From positions 111,039 through 175,038 of the forward strand of contig JAWPGT010000048.1 of the NCBI GenBank assembly GCA_034638255.1: DNA of 64,000 nucleotides. Reading direction: 5' to 3'. The notes below the pieces were generated by a model that made no database searches, was not told the DNA's origin, and saw nothing but the letters and a program-made list of their open reading frames with translations. Positions within the stretch are counted from its first letter, which is position 1. Each line of letters begins with the position of its first letter. This stretch comes from Coprinus comatus. Its lineage: Eukaryota > Basidiomycota > Agaricomycetes > Agaricales > Agaricaceae. The position numbers and the translations under genes were made by a program. This document shows positions 46,939 through 58,074 of this stretch, in pieces.

Positions 46939-48110
46939 AAATCCTGCATATCTGTTTCCACCGACCCTTCCGACTGCCTTCTGACGTTGGCAACATCTTT
47001 CTCTGCTAACAGGTTCATCAGCAACTCATCCTTCTCCTCCAGGGTCATGAGCTGGACATCAAAGTATTGGGGGCACTCTGCCTTGATATGTCCAGGCTGC
47101 TTACATTGGTAGCAGGTGGAAGGAGTTAGGTTACAAAGTTTGGATATGTCAATGTCCATCAGAGTTGGGTTTCCAGGCGTCGGCATTACATGGACAAATG
47201 TCAGTAGGGGAATCAGGGGAGTTGGATGGGGTGGGGGTTTTGGGAAGGAGTGAAAAACAGGTCTGGGGGCTGGCAGTGGTACCAGGTGATGATTTGCCTT
47301 GAATGCAATATTGGCAAGTCAGGAAGCTTTGAAGCAGGTGGCTGCACGATACCAGCCATTGGGATTGGAGTCAGAGGGTCGGCCTAGGGTCATAGTGGCA
47401 ATAGAGTTAGCCAAGTTGGTGTGAAGACCTCGGCGAAACTTAACAATGGTAACCTTCTGGTCAGTGTACCCAGATGCTGAAATGAGTGCTTTGAAGGTGT
47501 CCAGGTAATCCTCCAAAGTCCAATCTTTCTGGAAGTAAGTATCCCCTTCCAATGTGATAACCACTTCTGACTCTGCATCAATTGGCAAGAAGTGAGCCTT
47601 GAAATGGGTTTTGAAGTCCTCCCAATCCTCAAAAGGCAAGTTTCTGACCTGTGATTCCAACCTAAATATCTCTTCCATCCATGTAGCAGCCTGACCGCTC
47701 CTTATGTAGGACATGGCCTAGAGCATCTTTTCCTCATCCAACTGGAATTCACCTGAGAGTCAGATGTATAGGTTACAGGCATTCAGGAAGGCCTGGCCTG
47801 TCTTGCAGTTGCCATCGTAATTGGGTGGCATAGCAACTCATCCTCAGAATGTCCATGGGTGTTCAGGGGGAGATGGAGGAGCTGGCATTGCAGGGGTAGC
47901 AGGTGAAGGGGTGGTCTAAGTGGCTGAAACAAGTGTGGAGAGTTGGGCAGTGATGGTGGCAAGTACATTGGCAGTGGTGGCGGAAGTGGATTCAGTAACT
48001 TCTACTCGCTGCCGTAGAGTATCAAGCAATGCCTGAAGCTCGTGGAATGTGCCTTCAACAATTTCATTCCAAGTCGGCTGGGGCAGTGCTGGATTGGTCA
48101 TGGTTTGGCA
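46932..48110 (-). pseudogene. Gypsy element 1 gag
   Basis: The frame starts near TWNEIVEGTFHELQALLDTL (48090), has the gag core FEDWEDFKTHFKAHFLPID and EDYLDTFKALISASGY, and ends with the CCHC knuckle CYQCKQPGHIKAEC (about 47100). It has six or more in-frame TAG/TGA stops (for example SAT*TTPS, NLYI*LSGE, KML*AMSY, KAS*LANI) and no TAA. Confidence 0.85.
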
Positions 48111-48208
48111 AGTAAGGGATAGAGGGATGCATTGGTGGGAAGTCTTCTGTTGTGGCAAACAGGGCTCTTCTGTCCAGCAATGCTAGCCTCTTGAAGAACT
48201 CTTTCTTC

Positions 48209-48573
48209 TGTAAGGGCGACTCATGTCGGCGACAAGCAGCCCAACAACTAGCAAGGAATCCAAAGTTATATTTGATTGGAAACATATTACAGAGCAGATA
48301 CAACATACCTAGTGAGGAATCCAAAGAGAAAGAGTTGGGGATTCACTTGCACAGGCTACACACAATATATACTACTATACAAACAGAGATGCCAGCTATT
48401 GTTCCAAGGGATGTTGTAACATGGACAATGGGAATAATGGGGGATGAGTCACATGAGGGGGCAAGTCATGAAAGTGTGAAGTCAGGAGGTGTTCCAATAG
48501 AAGTCGGAACATCAGAGGATCAGTTGGTAGTCAGTGTGTTGGTGTAAGGGTCAGTGAGGAAGGTCCCCTTACA
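48209..48573 (-). repeat. 5' LTR of gypsy element 1 (365 bp)
   Basis: Same length and ends as 40746-41110. Internal sequence follows directly on the minus strand. No tRNA-type primer site was identified, so self-priming is possible. Confidence 0.93.
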
Positions 48574-48594
48574 GGTTATAGACCAGTAGGGGAA

Positions 48595-50159
48595 TCATTC
48601 ATCTCTCTTCATGATATCCTCTTTCAATTTGTAAACTGGGAACCTTCCAAACCATTGCTCAAAATCCTCAGAACCAATGATCTTATCAGCCAGTTCCCTT
48701 AATGATGATGCATAGTGAACTGCTCTTGATAACTTGAATGGTGGGTTGGAGATATTTCATAAGACATAGGCCTCTTGTTGGTTTGGGGGATGGTAAAGAG
48801 AGGTGTGGTGTATTAATATGGATACCTGGAACCAAGGTTGGTGAATGGATGGTCTGGGGCAATTGGATAGGTATTGGGGATGTCAGTAAGGAGATTGGCA
48901 GGAGGAATCTGGCTAGCTGGGAGGCTGGGGTTCTCACGTCCAACATTTCTAGGAACATCTGATCCTGTTGGGTCATCTGGTCATGGAGGGTTGGTTGTGG
49001 GGGTAGAGGCTTCTGAGATCTCTGATGCATGGGCAAGGTACTCAGTAACAGTCTATCAGGATTGCTCCAGGCAGTCCCAATGTTAGTCATTGATGGAGTT
49101 GTGGCTTGTGATCACTTTTCTGATCATGTGGTGTTACTGTGTGATGTCACAGCTTGCAGAAGCATCCTGCAGACACTTGGTGACCTTCTAGTCTCATACC
49201 ATTGTCTGCAGTGTATCTCATTCATTTCTTAATCAATCACCTTCATTCCTTTGTTAATCTATGTGTCCTGTCATGCTCTACATTCCTGCACTTACACGGT
49301 CTCCCCAAGTTGTTGAACAAAGTATAATTATGCCAAGCAACCGGGTGCAGAGGTAGGAGTGTATTGTTCTGCTTGTGCTGTCAATGCAATATGGGTGAGG
49401 ACATTCCAGAGTTCATAGAGTTTCTCGAAATATACAAGGGAGAGAAACTCAGCATCAGATCCAGCTGGTAACTCTTGTGGTGCCTCTCCATCCTCATGGT
49501 AGGAGAGCATGTTTGGATGTCCAACTCCCCTTCTCCAGTTATAGTGATTTCCCCATTCTGATGTACTCAAATTATAAATGGAGGGGGTGGCAGGTGCGCT
49601 TCTCAGGTGAATTTCCATTGCAAATACTGGTTCAGGCAAGTTACCATCTGACCTAGAGGGTGCAGTGGTCAGTCATTCAATGAGGGGAGAGACTGCATCT
49701 GGGGTTGCAATGTGGGGTATGGGGTGAGCAATGGGTGTCTCTGTTTGATCCATGGTAGGTGGAATGGCATTGAACCTTGCCAGGATAATGGCTGTGGTGA
49801 GTTGGGGTTCCTCAATCAGAGTTGTTCCAGGTGGGTAAGTACCACAATTGATAAGAGTGTCTGTCAATGTGAAGGCAATTGAGAATGTGAGGAGGAATAT
49901 CCTTGATAGCAGTGTCAAGAAGCACTTGAACTTCTGGATTGTCCAGTTGAAGTTGGTTAGGATCAAAAGCTGGATTGAGAGCAAGAGGAGTATTGATAGT
50001 TCCTGTTGTAGATGCAGTTCAAGGGGGTGTAGTTGCTAGTGGCAGAAATATGTCGTTGGTGACTGAGCTTAGGCTTGGTGTGGAAGATGAATGAAAGGAG
50101 GGTGAGTATTTGAGAGGAGAGAAGTTGGGGCCTGAGGTGGAGTCTTGTTGTTGGGTCAT
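48595..50159 (-). pseudogene. Third ORF of gypsy element 2, after pol
   Basis: Its ATG (50157-50159) overlaps the pol stop as ATGA. Segments: MTQQQDSTSGPNFSPLKYSP, NPEVQVLLDTAIKDIPPHIL, FNAIPPTMDQTETPIAHPIP, FAMEIHLRSAPATPSIYNLS, GSDAEFLSLVYFEKLYELWN and a C-terminal SSLRELADKIIGSEDF near 48690. It has a TGA at about 50018, at least two frame changes and a 243-bp solo LTR, so it is dead. It sits where env would be in a retrovirus, but I see no signal peptide or clear membrane helix. No known domain was recognised; the function is unknown. Confidence 0.6.
49054..49296 (+). mobile_element. Copia-type solo LTR (243 bp)
   Basis: Same length and sequence family as 57735-57977 on the opposite strand. 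It starts TATCAGGATTGCTCC (one change from TGTCAGG) and ends GCACTTACA. Flanks CAGTC (49049-49053) and CGGTC (49297-49301) look like a decayed 5-bp target duplication. Confidence 0.85.
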
Positions 50160-53100
50160 TTATATCTGTAAGGGGGGGTAGAGAGTGTCTTCTTTGGAGG
50201 AGCTCTTTTAAGTGAAAGGTGATGATTCTTCTGGTACTCTCCAAACAGTTCTTTTGCTGAATCTGAAACATTCTCTTCTGGTTCCCAAGTATTCTCTGAG
50301 TCAAGAAATCCCTTCCATTTGATCAAATACTGCATCTTGTTTCCACTCCTTTTGTGATTGATGATTGCTTCGACTTCCCAGTGTTCTTCTCCATCTATCA
50401 AATCAGGGATAGTTTCAGAGGAGGGCTTATTTGGGTTGATCTCGTTTTGAACTGCAGGTTTCAACAGAGCCACATGAAATGTATCATAGATCTTCCATAA
50501 AGTTGGTAGAAGAAGTTGATAAGTCAGAGGTCCTTTATGTTTTAAGATTTTGAAGGGACCTTGATGTTTTGGCTTGATCTTCAATGATTGGTGTTGGATG
50601 GGAAGGTTCTTTGCATTTAGATAAACTTCATCCCCTTCATTATAGGTTGGATAATGAGGGTGTTTGACATGAGAAGATATCACTTTAGCTACAGATTGAT
50701 AGGCTAGCAGTGCTTCATGTCTGAAACAATCAAGTTTTCAAATATGATTTTTGGCTGATGGTGTACCAGATTCTTCCATGATGTTAGGGAAGGATGGTGG
50801 GTTTGTTCCAGTCATAATTTCTAGTGGTGATCATTTGTTGGTGGCATGGGGATGGGAGTTGTAACTAAATTCGAGAAGTGGAAGTGCATTGACCCAGTCA
50901 TTTGGTTGGTTGTTGCAGTAGATCAAGAGATACAGTATGTTTCAATCTCTTGATTAGCTTGTTCTGTTGCACCATCTGTTTGGGGATGGTATGCCGTAGA
51001 AGGTTTCCAGTCAATCTGGAGCATCTTAAAGAACCTTTGGGCAGCTTTAGAAGCAAAACAAGGATTGCAATCTGAGACAATAGTGTTGGGGGTACCAAAC
51101 CGTTTGTAGACATTGTTGATCAGGAGTCTAGAGATATCGGCAAAGGTGCAGGTTTTTGACATTGGACAGAGTATTATCCCCTTTGATAATCTGTGATCTA
51201 TCATGGATAATATAGAATCAAATTTTCTGCAAGGAGGGAGATCAGTGATTAAGTCCATAGTGATATCACCAAAAACGCACATAGATTTGGATGGAGGAAG
51301 TGGTTGGAATGGAGGTCTTGCAGGATTCCGATCAATCTTGAATTATTGGCATTGTGGACAGGCTTTGACATAGTTGGTAATAAAATTGCGCATTCCAGGC
51401 CATTTCACTATTAACTGAATTTGTCTTAATGTTTCATCTATTCCAGGGTGTCCTGTGGAATGGTAATCATGATGCTGTGCTAGAAGCCATTGTTTCTCCT
51501 TCAGAGTGGGTTCTTGAGAAATTAAGGCAGGTTCAGTTGAAGTGGCATTTAAGAATAGCTTGTTTGGTAAAACCTGTCCACATTTTCTTTGGTAGAGTCA
51601 AAGTTATGATCTGGTCATCTAGAGAGTGCATCTGCAGCAGGAATCTCTTTTCCTGGTTTGTGTTTTATCACAAAGTTGTATTTCTGCAGTTCAGCCCAAG
51701 TACAAGCTTGATGATGTGACAGCTTCTGTGAATCTTGCCAAAAACAGAGATTGTTGTGATCACTGTGCACAGTTACTATATGTGGTGATCCCAGTAGGTA
51801 GTGGCGCCAGTCATCAAAAGCTTGTTTGATTGCAAGGAGTTCTTTGTCTGGAGTGGGATAGTTGTGTTCCGCAGGTCCAAGGGATTTAGAACAGAATGCA
51901 CAAGGATGAGTAACTCCATTTTCATCAGTTTGACATAGAACACCTCCTGTTGCAAAGTCAGAAGCATCTGTTTCAACATGGAATGGTTTGTGAGGATCAG
52001 GAGTGAGAAGAATAGATCTATTTGCAAACATGTCTTTAACAGTGTTGAAAGCTTCTTCTGCTTCTGGGGTCCATTTAAATGCTACCGATTTGCATAGAAG
52101 GTCATTTAGAGGACGGGTGATATTGGCGTAGAAGGTCATTTAGAGGACGGGTGATATTGGCGTAGTTCCTGATGAATTTTCGGTAGAAGTTTGCAAATCC
52201 TAAGAACTTTCTAACTTCGTGTTGTGATGTTGGTGTAGGCCATTCTGCAATTCCAGCAAGTTTGTCTTCTGACATGGTAATACTGTTCTGGCTTATCATC
52301 ATTCCTAGGAATTCTATGGAGGTTTTCTCAAATTCACATTTCTCAGTCTTGAGATAAAGATTGTTTTCTTGGACTCTTTTTAGAACTCCTAGAGTCATCT
52401 TGTTAAGATCTTGTTTGTTGTCAGAGAAAATGAGAATGTCATCCATATAGACAATAACTGCTGTACAACCAGGTTTGTCAATGAGACCTTGGAAGATATG
52501 ATCCATCATTGCCTGGAATGTTGCCAGAGAGTTTGTCATTCCAAAGAACATAACAGTGGGTTCGAAAAGACCGAATGGAGTTTTAAATGCTCCTTTCCAT
52601 TGCTCTCCATCAAAGATGCAAACATTGTTATATCCAAGACAAACATCCATTTTGGTGAAGTATTTAGCTCCATGGAGGCGATCCATAATTGAGCTGACAT
52701 TGGGAATGGGATAGGTGTTTTTCACAGTATGGGAATTGTGGTAGTGATAATCTTGATGTGGTCTAAGAGACTTTCCATCTTTCTTGTTGACGAAAAAGAA
52801 TGGTGATGCCATAGGAGATTTAGATGGTTGGATATATCCTTTGGCTAGGTTTTCATCAAGAAAGGTCTTTAATTCATCCATTTCAGCTAGTGCAAGGCAA
52901 TATGGTTTGTAAGACTTTGGAGTGAAGGTTTCTTTTAGATCAATGTGATGATCACAAGGTTGTGATAGAGGAAATTGTTCTGAAGCCTTCTTGTCGAAGA
53001 CAGGAAGATATTTCCATAATGTTCTAGGAACTATTTCCTTTGGATCAGAAGATATGGCTTTTGCATGCTTTTGAGATATAAGTTGGGATGCAGAAGTCTT

Positions 53101-53862
53101 GGCATTAATTTGTATGAGGCAGTCAGCCAATCCAGTATCAAGGGTATCAGGGAGTGATTGTGCAGCAATGCAGAGGTTTTTTGGAACATCAATTGGGTCT
53201 TCACTGTAACAGGTGACTTCATTGATTGTGATGGAATTTTTGAGTTGGGAGCAGGAGATGGTTCTAGAAGATGGTGAACACCATTGGAATGTTTTGGCAG
53301 TCCAATCAATGTCTGGATTGTACTGTTCCAAAAAGGAAAACCCTAGAATGGCGGGGTGTTTTCCAATTCCAATAACATAGGCATCTGTCTTGATGTTTCA
53401 GCCATCAATGATATATTCCACAACTACTTTTTTGGTGATTGTTCCACTGATGTTTTCTGTTCCATTGACATTTGTAACAGCAATTGGAGGTTCCACAGGG
53501 ATTCGTTGGAGGTTAAGGGAGCATGCGGTTTTCTCAGAAACAAAGTTTCCTTGAGCTCCTGAATCAATCAGGGCATTAAGGGTGGCAATCTGGTGGGAGC
53601 AGTGATTTTGAAGATAGATGGGTAGATAAATAGATTTTTTGTTGCAAGACAGAATGAGAGGGATAATGGAAATGTTCACTGGAGGTGAATTGTCTGGTTC
53701 GGGAGAATAAATAGGGTCCAGTATGTCCATTGTCTTTGAAGTAGTGGAGTGAGTAGTACTAATGTCTGATTCATCATCTGTAAAGGGGAGATTGTCTGAG
53801 TCTTCATGAATCACTGAAAGGATAGCAGAGGCTGGATAGGTTTGACTTGTCATCTTAAGCAA
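50156..53862 (-). pseudogene. Gypsy element 2 pol: protease to chromodomain
   Basis: Protease NALIDSGAQGNFVSE. RT with VCLGYNNVCIFDGEQW and VIVYMDDILIFSDN (a YMDD box). RNase H VETDASDFATGGVLCQ. Integrase MDLITDLPPCRKFDS (D), IVSDCNPCF (D) and TDGATEQANQEIE (E). Chromodomain MQYLIKWKGFLDSENTWEP. Damage includes TGA for Trp after the protease (IIDG*NIKTD, about 53400), a 34-bp tandem duplication at 52095-52162 that shifts the frame, and several breaks between 51280 and 51620. Confidence 0.87.
52095..52162. repeat. 34-bp exact tandem duplication in pol
   Basis: The unit starting TAGAAGGTCATTTAGAGG is present twice with no difference (52095-52128 and 52129-52162). Because 34 is not a multiple of three, it shifts the RT/RNase H frame at NYANITRPLNDLL. 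Confidence 0.95.
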
Positions 53863-55530
53863 ACCCAGCCTAAAAATTCAAATCTTCTTCATCTTCAATC
53901 AGTGTTGATGCCACTTTCATGAAGCTACAGAATTTGTCAATTCCATTGTTCTTCTTCTTCTTTTTGAAAGGTCTGCTTGATGAGGATGATTTCTTGTTGT
54001 GGGGTTTGGAGGAGGAGGATTGACATTTGGGGCATTCTTGGAAGAAATGTCCAGCATTTCCACAGGAGAAGTAGACACCTTGGCTATGATGTTCCTTTTG
54101 TCATTCTGTGAGGACCATTCCAAGAATTAATTCAGCTTCATTTTCTTCATCAGATTCTTCTGAATCTGAAGAGTCAAAATCTGGGATTCCGACTTCTTCA
54201 TATTCATCATCATCATCATATTGTCCAGCAGCATCAATCTCCATTGGTTCTCCTTGGGGTAGTTTGGAGATGTTGAAGTTATGTTTCTGATAGCTTTTTG
54301 GAGGATGGGGTTTGTAGTTGATCTGACAGATAGCTTGATCAAGTTGGGTGGCAATGGTAGTCCATTCATCAAATGTAGTTGGTTGAGGATAGTGAAGGGC
54401 AATGGCTTCTCAAATTTTAGGAGGGAGGGTAGAATGGAATGAATCAACTTTGTAGGTATCATTGTCAATTCCAGCTAAGTCAAGAAGTTGTTTGACATTA
54501 TTAACATGATCTTCCATATTTTGCCAAGGAAGCATGTGATAAGTCTTGAGCTTGTTGCGAGCATCAGTAGCTTCAGCATGGGGTTGGAAAGCTCAGTTGA
54601 GACTCATGATGAAATCATGCCATGTTCCATATCTATATGTTCCAGCTTCTTCACCTTTATGAGAGCTCAAATATTGCCTTCAGAAATGACCACAACTCCC
54701 ATGAGTTAATAATTGGAGAACAACTGGTATGGCTTGTTCTGTTTGAATAGCACCATTTCGAAAGTATTTGGGTTTCGATTGTAGGGCAAGGATGATGCTA
54801 TCTTTCCAATTCTCATAATGGATGGGTTTTCCATCAAACTTTTCAATAGGGATATCAAACTTTCCATTGTAGTTTTCTTCATTTGGTTGGTCAGTCATTC
54901 TAGAAGGAGGATGAGCTGGGTTTCTGGATGTAGGTGATTGCATATGAGAGTGGGTTTGTGAATTTGAGTGGATAGAAGTGTTGTCCAGTGATGAGGGGTT
55001 GGGGTTGGCAGGATGGTGGTTTGGATAGGTGATGATGTAGGAAATAGGTCTAGAGCAATGATTTTGTCACGGACTGCATTTCTGAGGTTTGCAAGTTTGT
55101 TGCTGTAGAATAGGGTTTGCACTTGGTTGACTTCAATATTAGTTGTAAGGTTGGGGTTTTCCACAGTGGGTTGATAGAGTTTATCAACTGCCAAGTATAG
55201 GTCATAGGTGTTAACTTGGATAAGAAGTGAGGTGGATTTATAGGGTAGTAGGAAATGGAAGATGTAGTAGATGTTAGCAGTGAGTTGAGAACTTCCTGCT
55301 TCATTGAGTTCTTGAAATCATTTCCAGGTATCATCAATGAGACAACTTTGTTGATCATTTGAAAGTTTGACTCCTGGTGGAAGGTACCTCCTGACTGAAG
55401 GAGCTCCAAAGGTTGTGCTGACCTCTGGGATTTGTATGGCAGAGTCAAAGAGATCAACTAGTTCTTGTTCGTTTGCATTTCTTGATATGGGAGGAGGGTT
55501 GGGTGGTTGTCTGGAAGACAAGGGAGTGGA
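53863..55530 (-). pseudogene. Gypsy element 2 gag
   Basis: It begins near MSSRQPPNPPPISRNANEQ (55521; the true start may be slightly upstream). It includes NYNGKFDIPIEKFDGKPIHY, YENWKDSIILALQSK and an acidic stretch, and ends with the zinc knuckle CGNAGHFFQECPKC (about 54050) followed by Lys-rich RPFKKKKKN. TGA/TAG stops and shifts interrupt it. Confidence 0.75.
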
Positions 55531-57207
55531 AGAGGAAATTTGGTGGGAGGCAATTGTGGAAACTTGGGGTGCTGCTTGCTAAAGGCAGCCCTTCTTCCTT
55601 AAGAGGGTATGTTATCAGCCACTACTTGCTTAAGGTAGTCCTGCTCAACAGCAAGGTATGTTATCAGCCTGGATCTTGATCCTATGCATGAGGGTTTGTG
55701 CTAACTTTCCAAATGATGGCAGTTGTGGGTTAGGTGGTTGTCAAAGGAATAAAAGCAAGGGGTTGTAGAGACTCTGGTTAGGAGTTTGCATGGAGTTGGG
55801 TTGGGGAGGGTGATGAGTGCAGAGACCTGGGTTAGAGGTTTGCAGAGGAAGATGATGACAGATATCCTTGTTAGGGATTTGTCAAGTTGTAGCTTAATAC
55901 AATGTTATAATCTTGCCTATACCTCTGTTTTGGTATAGACAATGCTACAATGGACCTCTTCAAGGTGCTTGTAGGAGGAGAACATCTACTCTTACTGAGA
56001 CTACTTTCAGGGGACAACCTCCACAGTACTCAGACTGTAGATCACAGGTATTCCTTAATAGTGAGCTGTTCGTGCAGGAGTTAGAGCTGACTCACCTGAG
56101 GAACCCACATGAAAGGTTGGCTTAGATACGGGTGTTGCCCTGATACCCCAGTTTACCATGATATGTTTCTGTTCATTTTCCCTATGTATTGAGAATTATG
56201 GACAAAATATAGAAGAACTTCAAGAATATGCTGGTTGTTCCCAGTAATGTTTCCAGGACTGGTTATGTATCCCTCCTGCCATTAATAAGATGTTACCAGC
56301 AGTGTTTCCCGGCATTGCTCATCATCTCAGGCCACAACCAGGTAATGCTACCCTTTCATCATTCCCATCACCTCCCATCACCCCCCACTCATTGCTGCTT
56401 CCCAACTGCCTCCTGCCCTTTGTGACACTCCTATCTATCACATGCATGGATCCTGCCCAGATCCTGCCATGTTATATTCTGTTTTCCTTACCACCAACAC
56501 TATTCCCCAGCTCTGCTGTCAATGCATCACCTGTGCCACCATCTCTGTCCTGCCATTCCTGTCCTGCCATCTTGCTGTCAACATGTCACCCGCCCTGCCA
56601 TCTCTGTCCTGCCATCTCCATGACTATCCTGAGCCTGGCATGCTGTCCCTAGGCTGGTATATCCTGCAACTGCACTGTCACTGGATGTTGCTTCATGCCC
56701 TCATGCCAGCATCAAATACCTACCACATCATCACTCCTTCTGTGTCTTTGTTAAACTTATGTGGTCCTCCCTCTGTCACTTATGTTAAAGGCACTTGCAA
56801 CTCTTTACCATGGTATGTACCTACTGACTTACACCTTGAAAATCTGGATGTGTCATCATGGCACCTCGGGCCTCCTTGTTCTTGTTATGCCCTGCCCCAC
56901 CCCTTCATGCTACTCTTCTTTCCTACCATGTCCCACTCCCACCTAGCCTCTTGTATATCTTCTACTCCCACTCCCACTGCTATGCACCTTGGTCTATTTT
57001 ATTTATTTTATTACTCCATTATATTCTATTCCTTTGTAACACTTTATTGCTTCATTATGTAAAAAATATAATGTTTTATACTGTTATGACCTCTTGTTGC
57101 CCCCCCCCCCCCCCCCCCCCCTGCTGTTGACTATGAGTAGTTCCTGACTTGAGAGTGACATCCCTGTGATATATTTGAAATGCAGGTGTTGTGGCTTGTA
57201 AACTACA
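55531..57207. other. Low-complexity zone, possible LTR of gypsy element 2
   Basis: 55575-55670 has two related ~45-bp units ending GGTATGTTATCAGCC. 55580-56170 may contain the 5' LTR of element 2, but I could not define its ends. 56430-57060 is C-rich with repeated CTGCCATCTCTGTCCTGCCAT-like words; the 206-codon ORF there is compositional and lacks domain features. Confidence 0.4.
57100..57121 (+). repeat. Run of 22 C
   Basis: Uninterrupted poly-C flanked by GTTG and TGCTGTTG. The length is likely unstable and may be mis-sequenced. Confidence 0.9.
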
Positions 57208-57734
57208 TCAATTGATCACAGCCATGATTGCATCAAACCATATTTTCAAGCTATTATCCTTAACATCCTCTTCATCATTCTCTTCTTCTGAACTTCCATC
57301 ATCTGCATCCTTATCTTGATGAATTGTATCTGGTATTGTGTCAGGAATGATAGTGTTAGTTGGCATATGAGGAGTTTCATCTATAGAATGAGAAATTAGT
57401 TAAAGTTAACAAAATTTAAAAATGAAAATGCTTGGCATACCTAGGTACATTGTTTGATCGATACTGATGCCCCTGTCCAATGATCCACTAAATCTGGAGA
57501 TCTTTCTAAGCTTGGCAAAATGTTCCATATGTAAATCCTGAAAATGTGTGTGTTCATGACAATATTGTGAGATTTGATATGCAAGGAGAGGATCTGTGAT
57601 ATGAATGTTGTCCTCGCATTTCTGTAGAAAATGACTCTTGTCATACAGGTGTGTTATCACACAGGATATTTCAATGTTTAACCAGATGATCTCTTCTCAA
57701 GCACACAAGATCTTAAAATGTTGATCCATCATAG
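57208..57734 (-). pseudogene. KDZ transposase, C-terminal fragment
   Basis: On the minus strand it reads MDQHFKILCA, TGA (in place of an Arg codon), then EEIIWLNIEISCVITHLYDK, DPLLAYQISQYCHEHTHF, MEHFAKLRKISRFSGSL and DRGISID. It splices (GTATGC..TATAG) to an acidic tail with SSEEENDEED, ending at TGA 57208-57210. The order matches the end of Kyakuja-Dileera-Zisupton transposases as I know them. The upstream catalytic part is missing because a copia element sits at 57735. Confidence 0.6.
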
Positions 57735-57977
57735 TGTAAGTGCAGGAACGTAGAGCACAACAGGACACGTAGATTAACGAAGAAACGAAGTTGATCGATT
57801 AAGAAATGAATGAGATACACTGCAGACAATGGTATGAGACTAGAAGGTCACCAAGTGTCTGCAGGATGCTTCTACAAGCTGTGACATCACACAGTAACAC
57901 CACATGATCAGAAAAGCGATCACAAGCCACAAGTCCATCAACTACTGACATTGGGACTGCCTGGAGCAATCCTGACA
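57735..57977 (-). repeat. 3' LTR of the copia element (243 bp)
   Basis: On the plus strand it starts TGTAAGTGCAGGAACG and ends GCAATCCTGACA. It has two solo relatives, at 49054-49296 and 61403-61697. Confidence 0.92.
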
Positions 57978-58074
57978 TACCCCCCTGATCTAGACAGTCC
58001 AAACAAACAATGGAAGAGAAAGGGAATCATAATGACAGACCAAGAAGAGGAACCAGATGAGAAACAACCTTGGG

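Larger units (their letters stand above)
40746..48573 (-). mobile_element. Ty3/gypsy chromovirus, element 1, with both LTRs
   Basis: LTRs at 40746-41110 and 48209-48573 are each 365 bp, begin TGTAAGGG and end CCCCTTACA. The body reads on the minus strand: gag, protease, RT, RNase H, integrase, chromodomain. A polypurine tract (AGAAGGGGGGGTAGA) abuts the 3' LTR (40746-41110). About 1.9 kb inside the integrase gene is a later nested insertion. Flanking 5-bp sequences do not match (AGTAG on the left, GGTTA on the right), so one border was rearranged or the LTRs recombined between elements. Many in-frame stops show that the element is dead. Confidence 0.93.
48595..55530 (-). mobile_element. Ty3/gypsy chromovirus, element 2 (internal region)
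   Basis: The minus-strand order is gag (55530-53900), protease, RT, RNase H, integrase, chromodomain (to 50156), then an extra ORF (50159-48595). It differs in sequence and layout from element 1. Its 3' LTR is missing: 21 bp after the extra ORF, the LTR of element 1 begins. Its 5' LTR was not defined; 55580-56170 is the candidate area. A copia solo LTR lies inside the extra ORF. Confidence 0.85.

Noticed and set aside
48595..50159. Calling the third ORF of gypsy element 2 an env gene
   Set aside because: No signal peptide, membrane helix or cleavage site could be seen, so only position suggests it.
56442..57062. 206-codon plus-strand ORF
   Set aside because: Its openness follows from C-rich low-complexity sequence; no domain, splice sites or conserved look.
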